Of a stretch of DNA of 64,000 nt, positions 1 through 13,400 are shown in pieces. Numbering within the stretch: position 1 is the first letter of the stretch; each line of letters opens with the position of its first letter. The stretch is taken from NCBI RefSeq assembly GCF_000189635.1, contig NW_002476477.1:62001-126000 (forward strand), read 5' to 3'. A model generated the notes under the pieces. The model saw only the letters and a program-made list of their open reading frames with translations. It was not told where the DNA came from and ran no database searches. The position numbers and the translations under genes are program-made. Source of the stretch: Tetrahymena thermophila SB210 (Eukaryota > Ciliophora > Oligohymenophorea > Hymenostomatida > Tetrahymenidae).

Positions 1-625
1 TATATTAAACAATAAACAAACAATCTTAGCTTATATAATATGTTAATTAATATTAGTAATTTATACTATTATTGGTTTTATAAAAAGAAAGGATAAATCA
101 TTTATTTTGATATAAATAGATAAATTAAATGTATTTATCAGGTAATTCAAGTAAGAAATTATAAGAAAAAGAAATGTAATGTTTTTACAAATTAATGACT
201 CCTATCAAACAACATTAAATGGCTATATTTAGATATCTTGAATATATTACTAATTACTTTCCTTCAAAATAACTTGATAATTTATCAAATTTTTTGATTT
301 TTGTTTCAAATAAAAATATTAATTAATTAGATAGAATTTTATATTTTTGCTAAGGTATTTATTTAAAAAATTATATATTTAAAATAAAATTAAATACATT
401 TATCCTCTTTCAAATTTAGTTTTTGTAATAGAGAAAATTGAATATTTTGACAAAATATATATTTTTATAGTTGGATCAGTTTTAAGAAAATTATATATTT
501 ATTTAGATTTGGCATAATATTTGTAATTTATTATGGTGATAAATAGTTTAATAAAAAATTTTAAAGTGAATTACTATAACTATGAAAAATATAGATTTTT
601 ATATTATTATTTTAATTAATATTTT
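1..625. other. AT-rich intergenic stretch
   Basis: Very AT-rich sequence with no open frame longer than chance when TGA is the only stop. It lies downstream of the protease gene that ends at 626. Nothing further recognised. Confidence 0.6.
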
Positions 626-1603
626 TCAAATGTAAGGTGCATAAGCTCTAGTACAAATAGCACAAGTGTTAGCAATTTGATTATTAGTAATCTTAGCAGA
701 GAGATAGATGTAACCACCTTCACCAAATTTAGGACCCCATGAGTTTTTTACCTTCCAAGCTTCTTTGACAGAATCATAACCAACAAGCAGAACTCCGTGA
801 TTGATCTTCGTACCACAGTTTGAGAAGATTCCGTTTGTATAGAATTAGAGGTTAGAAGAATCAATACCAACAGTAACGGGAGCTTTTTGAATAGCATTTA
901 CTAGGTCAGAACATTACTTAATAGCTGTGAAACCAGAAATAGTATAAGGATTGCTCTTACCTTAAAGTCTGCATTTACCATTTTTGGCTTCATATGAATA
1001 CTCTTCTTCTGTAGTTAAACCTGTTTCTTTTACATAATTTAAGGCAATATCTCTTAAGCCGCCACCACAACCCTTATTTTAAGTGTTGCAATCAATCAAT
1101 TATTGTTAAGATAAATTAGGGAGGACATTTTTGTAGACGAAGTTAGCACCCTCAACACCACCAGTTGTAGCAAATGACCAACAGCCACCACAACCTCCTT
1201 AATTTTTAACAGGAGTAACTGCACCTTTTTCAACCCAATCAATAACAATATCTTCATTATGTTAAATTGGTTATAAAGAGTCGATTTCTTCATCAATGTT
1301 TTCAGCAGGATTCAAGTAGAGTTCTGCGAATTCTGTATGAGTAAGATCCATAAATTTAGTAACACCCATAGTTGGATCTTTTTTAGTGAATTCCAAATTA
1401 TCAAAGAAGACATTCATTCTGTAAACTTCTTCATCATCATCTTAATCAGCATATTTCTTGTTATAAGTTTACTTGAAACTCTTCCACATTTTAATTTGGT
1501 CTTCAGTAAATTCTACTCTAGAGGATTTGTGGATAAGTAAAAATGAAGTTAAACCTAATAAGGTTAAACCCAAAGTAGCAGCGATAAGCAATTAAGTCTT
1601 CAT
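626..1603 (-). CDS. Papain-family (cathepsin L-like) cysteine protease precursor
   Basis: Single exon of 325 codons, read with TAA/TAG as Gln and ending at TGA (626-628). A hydrophobic N-terminus (about residues 4-24) suggests a signal peptide or anchor. It is followed by an inhibitory propeptide of I29 type (about 35-95) and a mature C1A peptidase domain from about 122. The active-site triad is visible: Cys141 in [12 protein letters not shown] with oxyanion Gln135, His269 in [10 protein letters not shown], and Asn287 in KNSWG. The GCGGG motif after the Cys loop is also present. Length fits the family (about 320-340). By analogy with the family it should be a lysosomal, phagosomal or secreted protease. 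GGC replaces the commoner GSC just before the nucleophile. The upstream ATG is preceded by an AT-rich leader with repeated TTTTA. Confidence 0.93.
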
Positions 1604-3231
1604 TATTTTATTTTATTTTATTTTATTTAATATTTTCAAAAATTTATATTATCAGGTTTTTATTTAAAGCTAAGTATTTGAATTTTGTTCTAAATTAATT
1701 TTGAAAAAAGATAAAAAGTAAACTTTTTTATTATGTATTATTCAACTTCAAGTCTAATATTTCAATATTTTTATTTATTTCTATGCATGCTGGTTACATA
1801 TTATTTTATTAATAGTAAAAGTCAATTAATTAATAAAAGCAAAATAAATAGTTTAAATTAGCTAAAGTGGAGCCAAAAATATCTATTAATTAGTAAATAT
1901 TTTTCTATCAAATTATTGAAATTCTTTTATAATAATTGTAATATAATTTAATTGATCATTCACTAGACTTTTTATTGAGAAAGTCAATATTATTTACATC
2001 TAAAAAGCTTGAAATGAATTAAATATCATTTTTAAAAAAGTTTTCAAAAAAATATTGCTCAATAAATTAAGTGTTTCACATAAATGTGAATATAATTTAT
2101 TACTAGAGTTTTTTATTAAGATGGTAAATTTTTATAACATAAATAAGGTAATTTCCATAGTATATAGTGAGTGAATATTCTAATTTTTTTATCAACTCTG
2201 TTTTATGAAAAATTTCTTCAATCAAAAAATTATTTCAAAAATTTAATAAAATTAAAAGCTATTTATAATTATATGATTATCTTAAGAGTTTTTAAAAATC
2301 ATTCCTCAAAAAAAGAAGCTTTTCTAAATTTAAATAAATAAATAAAATAAATTTTGGATAATAAAGCAAATTAAATATTGCTAATCTGTAGAATCAATTT
2401 TAAAATATTTAAATAAAATTTTTTGAAAAAAAAAAAAATTTTAACTAAACTAAATTATTTTATTAAATTTGTAAATACATTTATTTTATAATTTTTTTTA
2501 ATAAAATTAATTTTTTTCTAATAAGGATAAAATTTTAAAATCAACAAATAATATAAGCAATAATATAGCACTTATACAAATAATAGGAGCGTAAAGTTAG
2601 TTTTTAAATGAAGATATAATATATATTTAATTCATTTTAATATATAAGAAATAATTAAATATAATATGATTATGAACTAGCCTACCTTAGTATTTGCTTT
2701 TGATTAGCACTTTTTAATGGTGCTTCTCAAGTTTAGTAGAAAGATTAAGATAGTATGAAATGAAAATATTTTTAATTTTAAGGAGAAAAATCAATTTAGA
2801 AGTATTTTAAGATTAAGATTTTTAATCTAAAAAATTAAATTTATTCATTAGGTTAATTCTGATAAAATCTTTTTGAAAAATTGAATAAAAACATAAAAAT
2901 AAAAAATATAAATATATGCATATACTTTTAATCGAAAATTTGCAAATTACTTGTGTTTAAATTAGGATATTTTAGATTGTTGATTTAATCATAGAGTATT
3001 TATTTTGAAATTAATAATTGGAAAATATAGAACATTATATTAGAATATATAAATAATTTATCTTAAAACTTATAATGCGAAATGTTAGTTTTATGTTTAC
3101 AAAGTGTGATAAATAAATAATTTATTTGAATATTTTTTATTATATACAAGAGAATTGTAATTGAAATAATTAATTTAGTATATTATTTAATAGTTTTACT
3201 TAAAATATTTTTAAGTTATTTTGGTTATTAT
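1604..3231. other. Intergenic, no gene seen
   Basis: About 1.6 kb of AT-rich sequence between the protease start and the end of the first transporter gene. It should hold the protease promoter. I see no open frame, RNA gene or repeat array. Confidence 0.6.
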
Positions 3232-5044
3232 TCAACATTTTAGTTCATTTTGTTACAAATCTTATTAGTTGTTATTTAAATTATTAGATGTTTATTCTTG
3301 ATTTTTATCATTTTTAGGAGAAATTTCATTTAAGGTAGCTATTTAATTTGTTGTAATTTGAGGAATTGTTTACAATTCTGTTGAAGTAAAAATATGATTT
3401 TTAGTTTAATTATCCTTTTGAGATTGCTTTTCTAGCTGACCACTCTTTATTCTTATTAAGATAGGCAAAAGGATTACAATAAAGAAGCTTACAACATATC
3501 CCGCAAAGGACATAATTACTCCCAAGTTGAGTCTGGTTAAAATAGCAATTAAAGCGCAACCACAAAATACCACATTAGAAAGGAGGAAAGAAAATCTTGT
3601 TGGTTACTTTCCTTTGCTCAAGAAAGTACTAAAAAAGTTACTTCTTGAACCAAATACAATAATAGGATAGACGCCAATAATATAGATACAAAGACCAAAT
3701 CTTACGATTATGTTAAAGACATCAGTATCTGAAAAGTATTCAAGGATTGTATCACCTGGATTTCCATTTCTATTTAATAATTAAAATAAATTTAGACATA
3801 AAATAATTATTTAAAAATAGAAAATTAAATTTATTCATTCTTTAATTTATATTTTTATCTCTTTTTTGGAGTTGATCCAATATCCAAATATATTAATTAT
3901 TTATTTATTGGTGGGGGATTAAAGATTAAATTTAAGGTAAAATATGTGCTTACATAGGGGATTTTCCAGAAATAGCTAGAACACCGAAGAGGGATATAAG
4001 TATGTAAGTAACAAATGTGATCACATAGCACACAAATGTATCTCTTTCATTTTTTGTTTAGTCTTTATTGTCTCTCAGAATAGGAATAATCAAGCAATGA
4101 ATTTAGAAACTAAGAATGAAAATGCCTATTAGGTTGTATATTTTAGGAGTAAATAAAGGAGTATCTTACAAATCGATTCCGTTAGTAATGTTGGATCCAA
4201 ATTTGACAATAGCAAATAAGACAATAACACCTACTGAAAGAAGGCCATATTAAGTAATCTTCATGATGAATGAGAGATCTCTCTTAGCAAGAACAAGGAA
4301 AAAGAAGCTAATTGTTGCAATGCCACACCATTCATATGAGAATTTACTAAAGGTGGCTTCATCTCTCTAGGCTACATCTACATTAAAAGCACCTTCAAGG
4401 AAATATTTTACAAGAGGGAAAAAGAATGAATTGAATAGCAAAAAATATATTATGGAAACCAAGAATAATAATATAGAATTAGCAACAGTGTAAACTCCCT
4501 TCCAAGTTTTACCGAGAAGTCTTTCTATAGTATCGTAAAGATCTCTTTCATGTGGCTGGCAATATTTTACACACCAGATGCAGGTTTTATATAAAAAGGC
4601 ACCTACAACAAACATACAAATAAACGAAGTAATAATTCCATTTTCTTTAAAAATGGCAGGAAATACAACAATAGAAGAACCCATCATAGTATTAGCAGCA
4701 GCTATCCAACTTCTCCATGAAGGGTTAGTACCTTTTATAGCTTTTGGTATCTAGGTGCCATTATCTGAAGGGCAAACTTAAGAGCTGTTACCTTCGATGT
4801 TTTGGTTCGATCTTGATTCTTAATCATTTTAAAAAGATACAGGATTGTATTGGTTAGAATTAACTTATTCTGGAGTTTATTTAGAGTTATTTTAAGTTAT
4901 GGTTAGAACCTAATTTGTATTGATTAGGGGGTCAGAATTACTGTTTTTAAGCTGAATATCCATGCAAATAGGGTGGACCTGATTGATTTTATCACCCTGC
5001 ATTTCAATGTCTTAATTACTGTTCTAGTTTTTAATTGGAGCCAT
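3232..5044 (-). CDS. Amino acid transporter, AAAP family (paralogue 1)
   Basis: Two exons, 3954-5044 and 3232-3769, joined over a 184-nt intron (GTAAGC...AAATAG, phase 2); 542 residues ending at TGA. An N-terminal Q/N-rich cytosolic tail of about 105 residues leads into PSWRSWIAAANTMMGSSIVV, the first helix with the unwound GS-type motif of amino acid/auxin permeases. About ten further hydrophobic helices follow, then a polar Q/N-rich C-tail. IHCLIIPILRDNKD and NPGDTILEYF are shared with the second copy at 7568-9020. Likely a proton- or sodium-coupled neutral or cationic amino acid carrier of plasma or endosomal membrane; the substrate cannot be read from sequence. The start is the first ATG of the exon. 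Confidence 0.88.
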
Positions 5045-7184
5045 TTTAGTATTCAGACAAATGTGTAATTTTTATTATATAAATTGTTTTTATTTAATTA
5101 ATTAATTATTGATTTCAGAGTTCTGCTAAAAGTCTAATTTAATAGTACCTAATTTACATAAGTGTAGATAGTTTTAATTTTAAGTAGAATATAAATCTTT
5201 TCTCCTCCAAATGTGTTAAATATATAAATAAAAATGTTTTGATTTAAAATAATATTCAAGAAATAGCATGAATTCTATCCATATTGATTAAAATAATAGT
5301 ATTTTATGGCCATTTTTATTGTTTGGTTCTATTGATTTTTAGATCCCAGATTGTTCGATTTTATATAGTTAAGTTAATTTTTTTTGTTTGATGTCTCCTA
5401 AAGTTAAGATGTTTTTAATGTGTATGCATAGGTGTACCCTACGAATTTTTATTTTAGATCTTATTTATGGAAATTGCGAAATATTTTTGAAATTTAGTTT
5501 GAAATGTATATTATAATGCATCATTAAAAGTGAAGCGTAGCATATATTAACCCAGATAAAAATTTATTAATACTTACTTTTGTCAATTTGATGTCAGTCT
5601 GATACAGTAATAATTATTTTCAATATATTTTTGCAAGAATTTGGGATTAACTCAGTCAAGATTTGCATTAAACAGATTAACAGAAAAGATACACATTACT
5701 AAGCACCTTATAAATAAACAAAATCAAAATCTCAAATTTACTTAACTTTGACCACCGATTTTAACTCCTAGGATAAACACTTTCAGTAACAAATATTAAA
5801 AAACAGGGAATTCAATTTAAAATTTTATAGATTTCCTTGAGGAAAGTATGCTCTGCTTTAAAATAGTTATTGAAATCTATCATTATTCTCTTATGGAAAA
5901 AATCTAGAATTTTAATCAAAAAAAAATGTATTTGTTAAATTTATATTGATTTTGATAATATGTACTTTAATTATATATTGCAAACAGCAATGCAATCATA
6001 AGTCATGGTTAGATTTATACTTTTAATCAAAATATATCAATCTTGTCTAATTAATCTATGCTTGCTTAATTTAATTAATTAGCTATCAATTGATTTTGTT
6101 TGTGATAGGCTTGTAAAAGAATTAGATCACTTTGATATGTAAAGTTAATTAAATTCTTATAAAGATTATATGCAAATTTATTACGTATGCTCTCAAACTA
6201 CTTGATATTACTCAATAAAAGCATGCAACATCTTTAATTTACTCATAATAACATCTCTTATTAATACTAATTTTTAAAAATGATCTTTCAATGAGCAAAT
6301 ATCAAACTTTTCTACCATTTTTCCATAAAATTTGTCCCTTTTTTAAAACAAAATTAATGCACATAGTATCCTCTACTCATATAATATCTAAAAAATACGC
6401 ATAAAAATACATTTTCTATATATTCTAAAGAAATTCTAATAACTTATTCTTACTTAATTATAATATGGTTAGTTAATTAAATGACAATAGGATATTTCCA
6501 TAATAAAATAAAGTAAAAAGAATAAAAAATCAAAAAGTTTACTTATAATGAATTAAATGTAGAAAATATCTACTATTATATTTTAAATCAATATAATATC
6601 TCTATAAGAATACTATACTTTTAGTCTATATTTTCTTGATCAAACAATAGATAATCTTTATAGAGTCATAATTCAAAAAAAATATAATTTTTCTTTATTT
6701 GATTACATATTTATCTAATTATTCATTTAATGATTAATTTTAATGTAAACCAATACAAGCAAATTTTTTTTTTAGTATGTAAATTTAAGGATGTAAGTCT
6801 TGCAATCACTCAAAAAAATCAGATTTTATTAAAATTAAAAAGTCCATCATTAATTTAAATTAAAAAATTTGTCTATTAAAATTTGATAAATTAAGAATTT
6901 TCTGTTTGATTCTAACCCTACTTAACTAACAATCAGATACTAAATAACTAGCTTCTAACCCACTTAAGTTAATCTTTAGAGTCCTTAACTTTTTCTTTAA
7001 AGTACCTCTCCTATTGATGTATCTTTTGTTTTAAAATTTATCTCTTTTTAAATTTACCCTTACAAAATATCTATTTTATTTTTCTACTTAAAATTTTTTA
7101 GTTGTTTATTTTATAAAGAATATAATTTTTTTAAAATAAATATTAACATTGATTTCATCTTTCTTACTCAATAAAATAAAAAAG
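5045..7184. other. Intergenic, no protein gene seen
   Basis: About 2.1 kb of AT-rich sequence upstream of transporter paralogue 1. The left part should contain its promoter. No coding frame with Tetrahymena-like codon usage was found on either strand. Confidence 0.55.
7178..7183 (-). terminator. RNA polymerase III T-run terminator of tRNA-Asn
   Basis: Six consecutive T on the minus strand, one base after the discriminator base of the tRNA gene, the usual pol III stop signal. Confidence 0.8.
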
Positions 7185-7258
7185 CGCTCGATGTAGGGAT
7201 CGAACCTACGACCTTGCGGTTAACAGCCGCATGCTCTAACCAGCTGAGCTAATCGAGC
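7185..7258 (-). tRNA. tRNA-Asn (anticodon GUU)
   Basis: All cloverleaf parts are present. The acceptor stem GCTCGAT pairs with ATCGAGC, and the D-stem is GCTC/GAGC. The anticodon stem TGCGG/CCGCA encloses loop CTGTTAA with anticodon GTT. The T-arm is GTAGG-TTCGATC-CCTAC, and the discriminator base is G. No intron. The internal pol III promoter boxes are intact (A box TAGCTCAGCTGG, B box GGTTCGATCCC). It lies between two minus-strand transporter paralogues. Confidence 0.97.
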
Positions 7259-7567
7259 TTCAAAGTTTTTAATTTAAGACTTTAGTTTTATTTATAAGTG
7301 ATCATTTATTAATAATTTTTTTCTTTTTAAAGATGATATTCTAATTTATTTAAAATATCTTCTTATTAAAACTAATAGAATCTATATAATATATTTTCTT
7401 TTTTAAATAAGTTCATATTTTAGTTAAAAAATTTTCTTTAAAACAATTTAAGTAAAAAATTAAAATAATTTTTATATTTATAAAAGAAAAGTATTACGAA
7501 AGGAAGTACATTAAATTTATAATTTAAGTTTATATTTACATCAAAATAATATAATAATTGAAAATTT
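7259..7567. other. Short AT-rich spacer
   Basis: Spacer of about 310 nt between the tRNA 5' end and the stop of transporter paralogue 2. Nothing recognised. Confidence 0.6.
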
Positions 7568-9020
7568 TCATAATTTGTTTTCTTAGTTTTGGGAGTTATT
7601 ATCTTTTAGGCCTGGTTCTGTTTCTACCTTCTTTATGGATTGAATTTTTGCATTTTAAGCAACTTTAATTCTGATGAGTATTGGTATTAAAATTACTGTA
7701 AAGAAACTAACTGTATAACCTGATAATGACATGACGAGATCTAAATTTAGTGAGAATAAACCAGCTAATAATGAAGATCCGCAAAAGGCTACGTTAGAAA
7801 GAAGATGCATTTTATAAGATGGTTCTTAAGGAACTTAATTTGTATTTGAAGATTCTTTGAAAATAATAGAAAAGAAACTAACTCTAGAAGAATAAACGTT
7901 GATTGGATAAATTCCAAATAAATAAACGCACAACCCTAATCTTATGCAAATATTTAGAGGGTCACTATCACTGTAATACTCAAGAATGGTATCTCCTGGA
8001 TATCCTTTTCTAAAAAAAAATTGTTTAGATGAAAATAAAATTAAATAAAAATTACTATGGCTTTTTCCCAGAAATAGCAAACACACCAAAGAATGCAATG
8101 AGACAATAAACAGTAAATGAAATTATATAAATTATTGAAAGGTCTCTATTTGTTTTTGATTAATCTTTATTATCTTTCAAGACAGGAACAATGACAGAGT
8201 GAATTTACAAACTCAGTATAAATATTCCAACAATATCTAACACATTGCTTGTGAACAAAGGAGTGTTTTCAAGGTTGATTTCTGACATTTCTTATTGTCC
8301 AAATCTGACAAATACATAAATAACAACGAATACGACTGTAACTAGACCAAATTGAGTGATTTTCATAATACCAGATAGATCTCTTTTTGCTAATAAAGCG
8401 AACATAAAAAATGTCGTAATGATAGAGAGCCATTAAAATGAAAATTTTGAGTAAGTCGACTCTTCTCTTTCAGCGACAGATAAACCGAATCCGTCTTCTA
8501 ATAAGACTTTAAGACAAGGATATAGGAAAGAAACTAAGAGCAAGAAACAAATAATTTATATCAAGAAAAGGAAAATAGAATTACAAACATTAAAAACAAG
8601 TTTCCATTTATATCCTAGAATTCTTTCAATAGTTTAGCAAATTTTTTATTCTGAAGGAAGTCTGTAAGTGATATAAAACGAACATGTTTTATAGAGAAAA
8701 ACAACCAAAACAATCATAGTTATCAAGCAAGTAAGAATTCCATTCTTTTAAAGTATTACTGGTAAAACTACGATTGTGGAGCCCATCATTGAGTTAACAC
8801 CAGCAATCCAACTTCTCCAAGATGGAGTTTTTCCCTTAAAGTTAGATATTTCTTTAACATTTTACTTCTCGATATTATCTGTGTCATCAATATCTTTCAA
8901 GCTCTCAGGATGGACTTTATTATATTAGTTAGTCTAAACATTTTCTTATTAGCTTTCTTAGAATCCCAAATTAGCCAGTGTTGGCAGATCTACTTATTTG
9001 CTGTTTTCGGAAACCGGCAT
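7568..9020 (-). CDS. Amino acid transporter, AAAP family (paralogue 2)
   Basis: Two exons, 8056-9020 and 7568-8009, with a 46-nt intron (GTAATT...TTTTAG, phase 2); 468 residues ending at TGA. The intron sits at the same codon position as in paralogue 1, just before the shared PGDTILEY motif. The transport core matches the other copy, from PSWRSWIAGVNSMMGSTIVV through LAKRDLSGIMKITQFG to KDNKDQSKTNRD. The N- and C-terminal tails are shorter, which explains the 74-residue difference. About eleven hydrophobic helices are visible. Predicted membrane amino acid carrier with unknown substrate. The two genes arose by duplication long enough ago that tails and intron length differ. Confidence 0.88.
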
Positions 9021-10440
9021 AGTTTTTTAAAGCAAGAGGAGTTTTAATGTAAATGCAATAGATGCAAAATATTTTTAAATTATTTGAAATTAATTTAAAT
9101 TATAAAAATAAATGTAGATTGATTTTAAATTTACTATTTCAGACTATCATGCATATGTTTTTATAGTACTATTGGAATAAATGAGCTTTTTTAAAAGTAA
9201 TTATTAAGTTAATAAAGTAATTACATAAGATGAAAAAATATTTACATTCTTTAATTTATTAAAATGCTAAATTAAACCTTAACCATTTATTGAGGTAATA
9301 TAGAAAAAGAGTGTTTTCATTACGATTTTGAAGTTTATAAATAGTAACAGACACTTCTACAGTTTTCCTAGTATTTATGGTTTTACTAGTTGTTCTTTAT
9401 CAGTTAATATTTAACTGAATATAGTCTAAACATACTCGATTAATAATAAGTAAAATTACTAATTAAATAATTTCTCAGTATTGGGTCCAATCAAGTAAAA
9501 AGTCTAAGTTGTAAAGCAGTTTCAATCAAAAATTACCATAACTGATATGTCATTAATAAACTGATATTTATGTATAAAATATTTAAGTGATTTTCATAGA
9601 ATTTAAATAAATGGTTAAGAAACTTATAATAAAGTTTTAATAGTGATAGTGATCATATTACAGCTGAATGTGATTTTCTTAGATCCATTCTAAAATTAGC
9701 TCTTAATTATACATAAAGTAATATATTTAAAATAATATTTTAAAATATTAAAATTTGTAAAAAATTAGACACTTTTCAATAATCAGATCAGTTTAATAAA
9801 AACTTTTAGTGAGGATTTTTTTTTTTCAATTGTAAATGTATTTTTGATAAGTTACTAATTAGTGATAAACGATTTGTATATGGCTTACTAGATTTTTATA
9901 TTTCTACTTATTTATAGTACAATTTATAGTAATTAGTTTAATTTTAGAGTATAACTAAAATTAATCAATATCAACTGAATCATTTATTTAAATATATTAC
10001 TTATTATTTTTTTGAAAATGTTCTACTGTCCTAGTATTATTTTCTAAATAATTAATTTTCTTCACTTTGTTTTTGATAACATATTTTTTTAAAATTATCC
10101 ATATCTATTAATTTTTTCTCTTTTATTTAATTTAATAAAGGAGAGAATTTGATCATGAATTAATAAATAATACTAAATTAAATGAATATAAATATTGATA
10201 GAATTTCATTTCATTTAGTTTACTTTGTTATTAAGTCATTTAATTGTTATAAAGTTAACAGATTACGAAAACGTTGAAAAATAAAATTACTTTTTGAAAT
10301 GTAATATATAACCTAATTACTAAGTATGTTTATAATTTTTTTAAGATTGAATTTTTAAAAGTATTTAATATGGAAAAATATTTGAGTAAAGAATTTAGAA
10401 AGATCAGATTTTTGTTATTTTTTTAGTAATTGTTAAGATA
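9021..10440. other. Intergenic, no gene seen
   Basis: About 1.4 kb of AT-rich sequence upstream of transporter paralogue 2 and downstream of the next minus-strand gene. No coding frame or RNA found. Confidence 0.55.
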
Positions 10441-13400
10441 TCAATTTTTTTCTAGCCGATTAGAATAAATTTATAAGAGAAGATCTAAATGAAGGTCTAT
10501 ATCTAGTTATTCATAGCTAGGAGTTGGTAAACGTCGATAATCGTTATTTTGAATGTCTTTTAAAGTGTCTGCTGGATATTTAATCAATTTAGTCATGTTT
10601 TCAAAAATTTAGCGCTCATTTAAGATATCAGTAAATATTTTTGGAAAACTTTCATGCACTCTTACAGTTGACGTAAAAGATTTATCAACGTTATAGTTTT
10701 AAGCTTGTTTTGAGTCATCAAGCAGAACAAGACTATTAACAAAAAACTTTACTTCTTCTATCTTATCTTCTGAAGTAATATTAGCTCCTTCTTAGGCGTA
10801 AAGCATCTTTATAAATACTTTACACCTATTATTTTCATTTGCCATTAACATTGCTTACTAAATTTCTTATATCATTTTTTATTCAGCGACTTTTTTAAGT
10901 CCAAATCTATGAATGAATTATTCATAAGTAACTACATGTAATGGGTTTAGTGCATTGTTATTTTTAACTAACTTTATCAAGTCACTATAAACCATTGATA
11001 AGGTTTTGTTTATTTAAGGAAGATATTTATTTTTCTTCAAATCAGGTCGACATTTTTTGAATTACCTGCTAATTTCGATTAAGAGATTGTTTGCTGCTTC
11101 AGTATGAATGGAAGTTGTCTTTATATTATTACGAGTAAGTTAACTAAATGGTATAATATTCAGAGATTTTGTTGGATTTTAAGAGTTAGTGTTAATTTAT
11201 AAGTTTGTTTCTTGCTTAACTATATTTTTTTTCTATCTCTTTTTAGCATCTGGCTCATCCTTATCAATATCTTTTAAAGATGGAATCCTGAACTCAGAGC
11301 TGCATTGACTATCATCTTCACCTGCATTTTCTTTGTATCTTTCTTGAGAGGTATCAGGCATACTAGTGATGGAATTTAATTGATTGCTTTGTTAATGATA
11401 AGGCTAAACAGAGCTACTGAAGCTAGTCCTCTTCATATTACTCACATTGATAGATGTATCTTACTATCCTCTTTACTGACTATTTTTCCTCCCTTAATTT
11501 TAATTAACACTTGGCTAACTTGTATATACTTCTTTATTTTGCTATGTAAGCGATTAATGATTTGAATATCTTTTCTTAAATTAATCATGTTATTGAGGTA
11601 TTTATTTGATTTCACTCACACTTCTTGTTGATTTGTAATTCCTCATGTCGAGTTCACTTAACGCCGTTATCTAGCGTTAGCTATTTTAACTTCCACTGTA
11701 TGCCGAAATCATACTTACTTTTCTGTTTAATTTTGACTAATCTTAATTGTCTATAATTTGTTTAGTTTCTTCTGAATCAAAAGGTTGTTATTAAAGTGTT
11801 GTATTCATCAGTTAAGTTCTAGAAGTCTGATCTATTATCAGGTCTGAATCCATAGACTCAAAGCTCAGCTCTTCTACCTTAATCATCATAATATTTTAAA
11901 GCTTTTGATTTTAATTTAAAAAAAAGATAAACCTTATCTTATTTTTCAATTAAAATAAAAAAAACCATGAATCAAATTTATTTTTAAGCTAATTCTCACG
12001 TTAAAAAAACAAAGAATATCATTTTAAAGAAACTTTAAAGGAAAAAATCTTTAAATAATGCAATATTTGATAAAAATTAAATACCTTTTTATAATCTTCA
12101 GACAAATGAAGAAGTTTTGACATTTATAGCTGATTTTAATCTTTTATAATTTATAGTTAGTTTTCAAGGTCAGTTTTTTATCTATTCATTTCTAATTCAG
12201 TTTATTGATGACGCATAAACTTGTCCTTTACATTCCTGACAAGTTTTTCCTAGATCTATATCTTTTATTCAATCAATTTTTTACACTCATACAAACCTTC
12301 TGTGGAAATATGTTCTTTTTTAATAGCAGTTTCTATTATATTTTTAAGCTCCATTGAAATATGTGTTCCCTTCAAACTATCTAACTCAATTTCAGTTTCA
12401 GATGGTATTCTTATCTGAATTTCTTTCACTGTTTAAACGGCAACACATTTTTTATTAAATTATTCAAAAAAGCTATTATTCAAATCTTTATCCCAATATT
12501 CTTCTCCAACTCTATTATTAATTAATAATTAGGTATTAATTATATAATTTTATTTATAAATTAATATAAAATAGTTACTTAATATCCATAATATCACCAG
12601 TGTATTCAGTTTATTATCCACAAGAACAAAGCTCGTGAACTTCAGTTTATGTGAATATTGGAAATGTGACAGCTTTACATTAAATAGCAGAATCTACAGA
12701 ATCAAATTATTTATTTTTTTTATTAGTCATTTCTGTTATAAGCACTTTTTCAGTATTTACTTCTTTTTCCACTAAATTAAAAATGGAAAAATCTGTTTAC
12801 GTCGAATTAGTTTTTATGTAATCTTAGTCATCCAAATTAAATCCTATTTTCAAATCTGTTTAATCTGATTCATTATCAACCTCTTGTATTATATTTTGCA
12901 GCTAATTTTCTACAGGATCTATGATATATTCTTTTAAGATCTCATCCATATCCTATTTATTATGTAACACAATTTAATGATTTTTATAATTTCAGTTAGA
13001 TTTTTAGAATAATAAAGGCATTTTAATTAAGTTAATGATAATTATATCATCGAAATATATTTTTTAATTAATAGATTTTTATTTTTTTAATAGAGATTGG
13101 TTATTACTAACTACAAACTCATTAAATTAAAAATAAAATATAAATTAAAAATTTATGAATGGTTTGATATTTATTGCGTCAAATTTATTTAAATTGTTAA
13201 GTATTTTTGCTAAAATAATGCTATAAAAAAAATAAATATTTTTGATGATATTTTTCTTTTCAAATCAAAATTTTTTTTTTGAAGTAATGTTAAATTAATT
13301 AAATAAATTATGTGGATAGAATTAAAGCTTAAAATTTCCAATTTTTGATGCTTTTTTATTAGTGGTTGCTAAGAGATTAATTTAAAATAATATAAGATTA

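Noticed and set aside
1096-1296. Standard-code ORF on the minus strand inside the protease
   Set aside because: It is an out-of-frame shadow. The protease frame through this stretch contains the catalytic Cys region.
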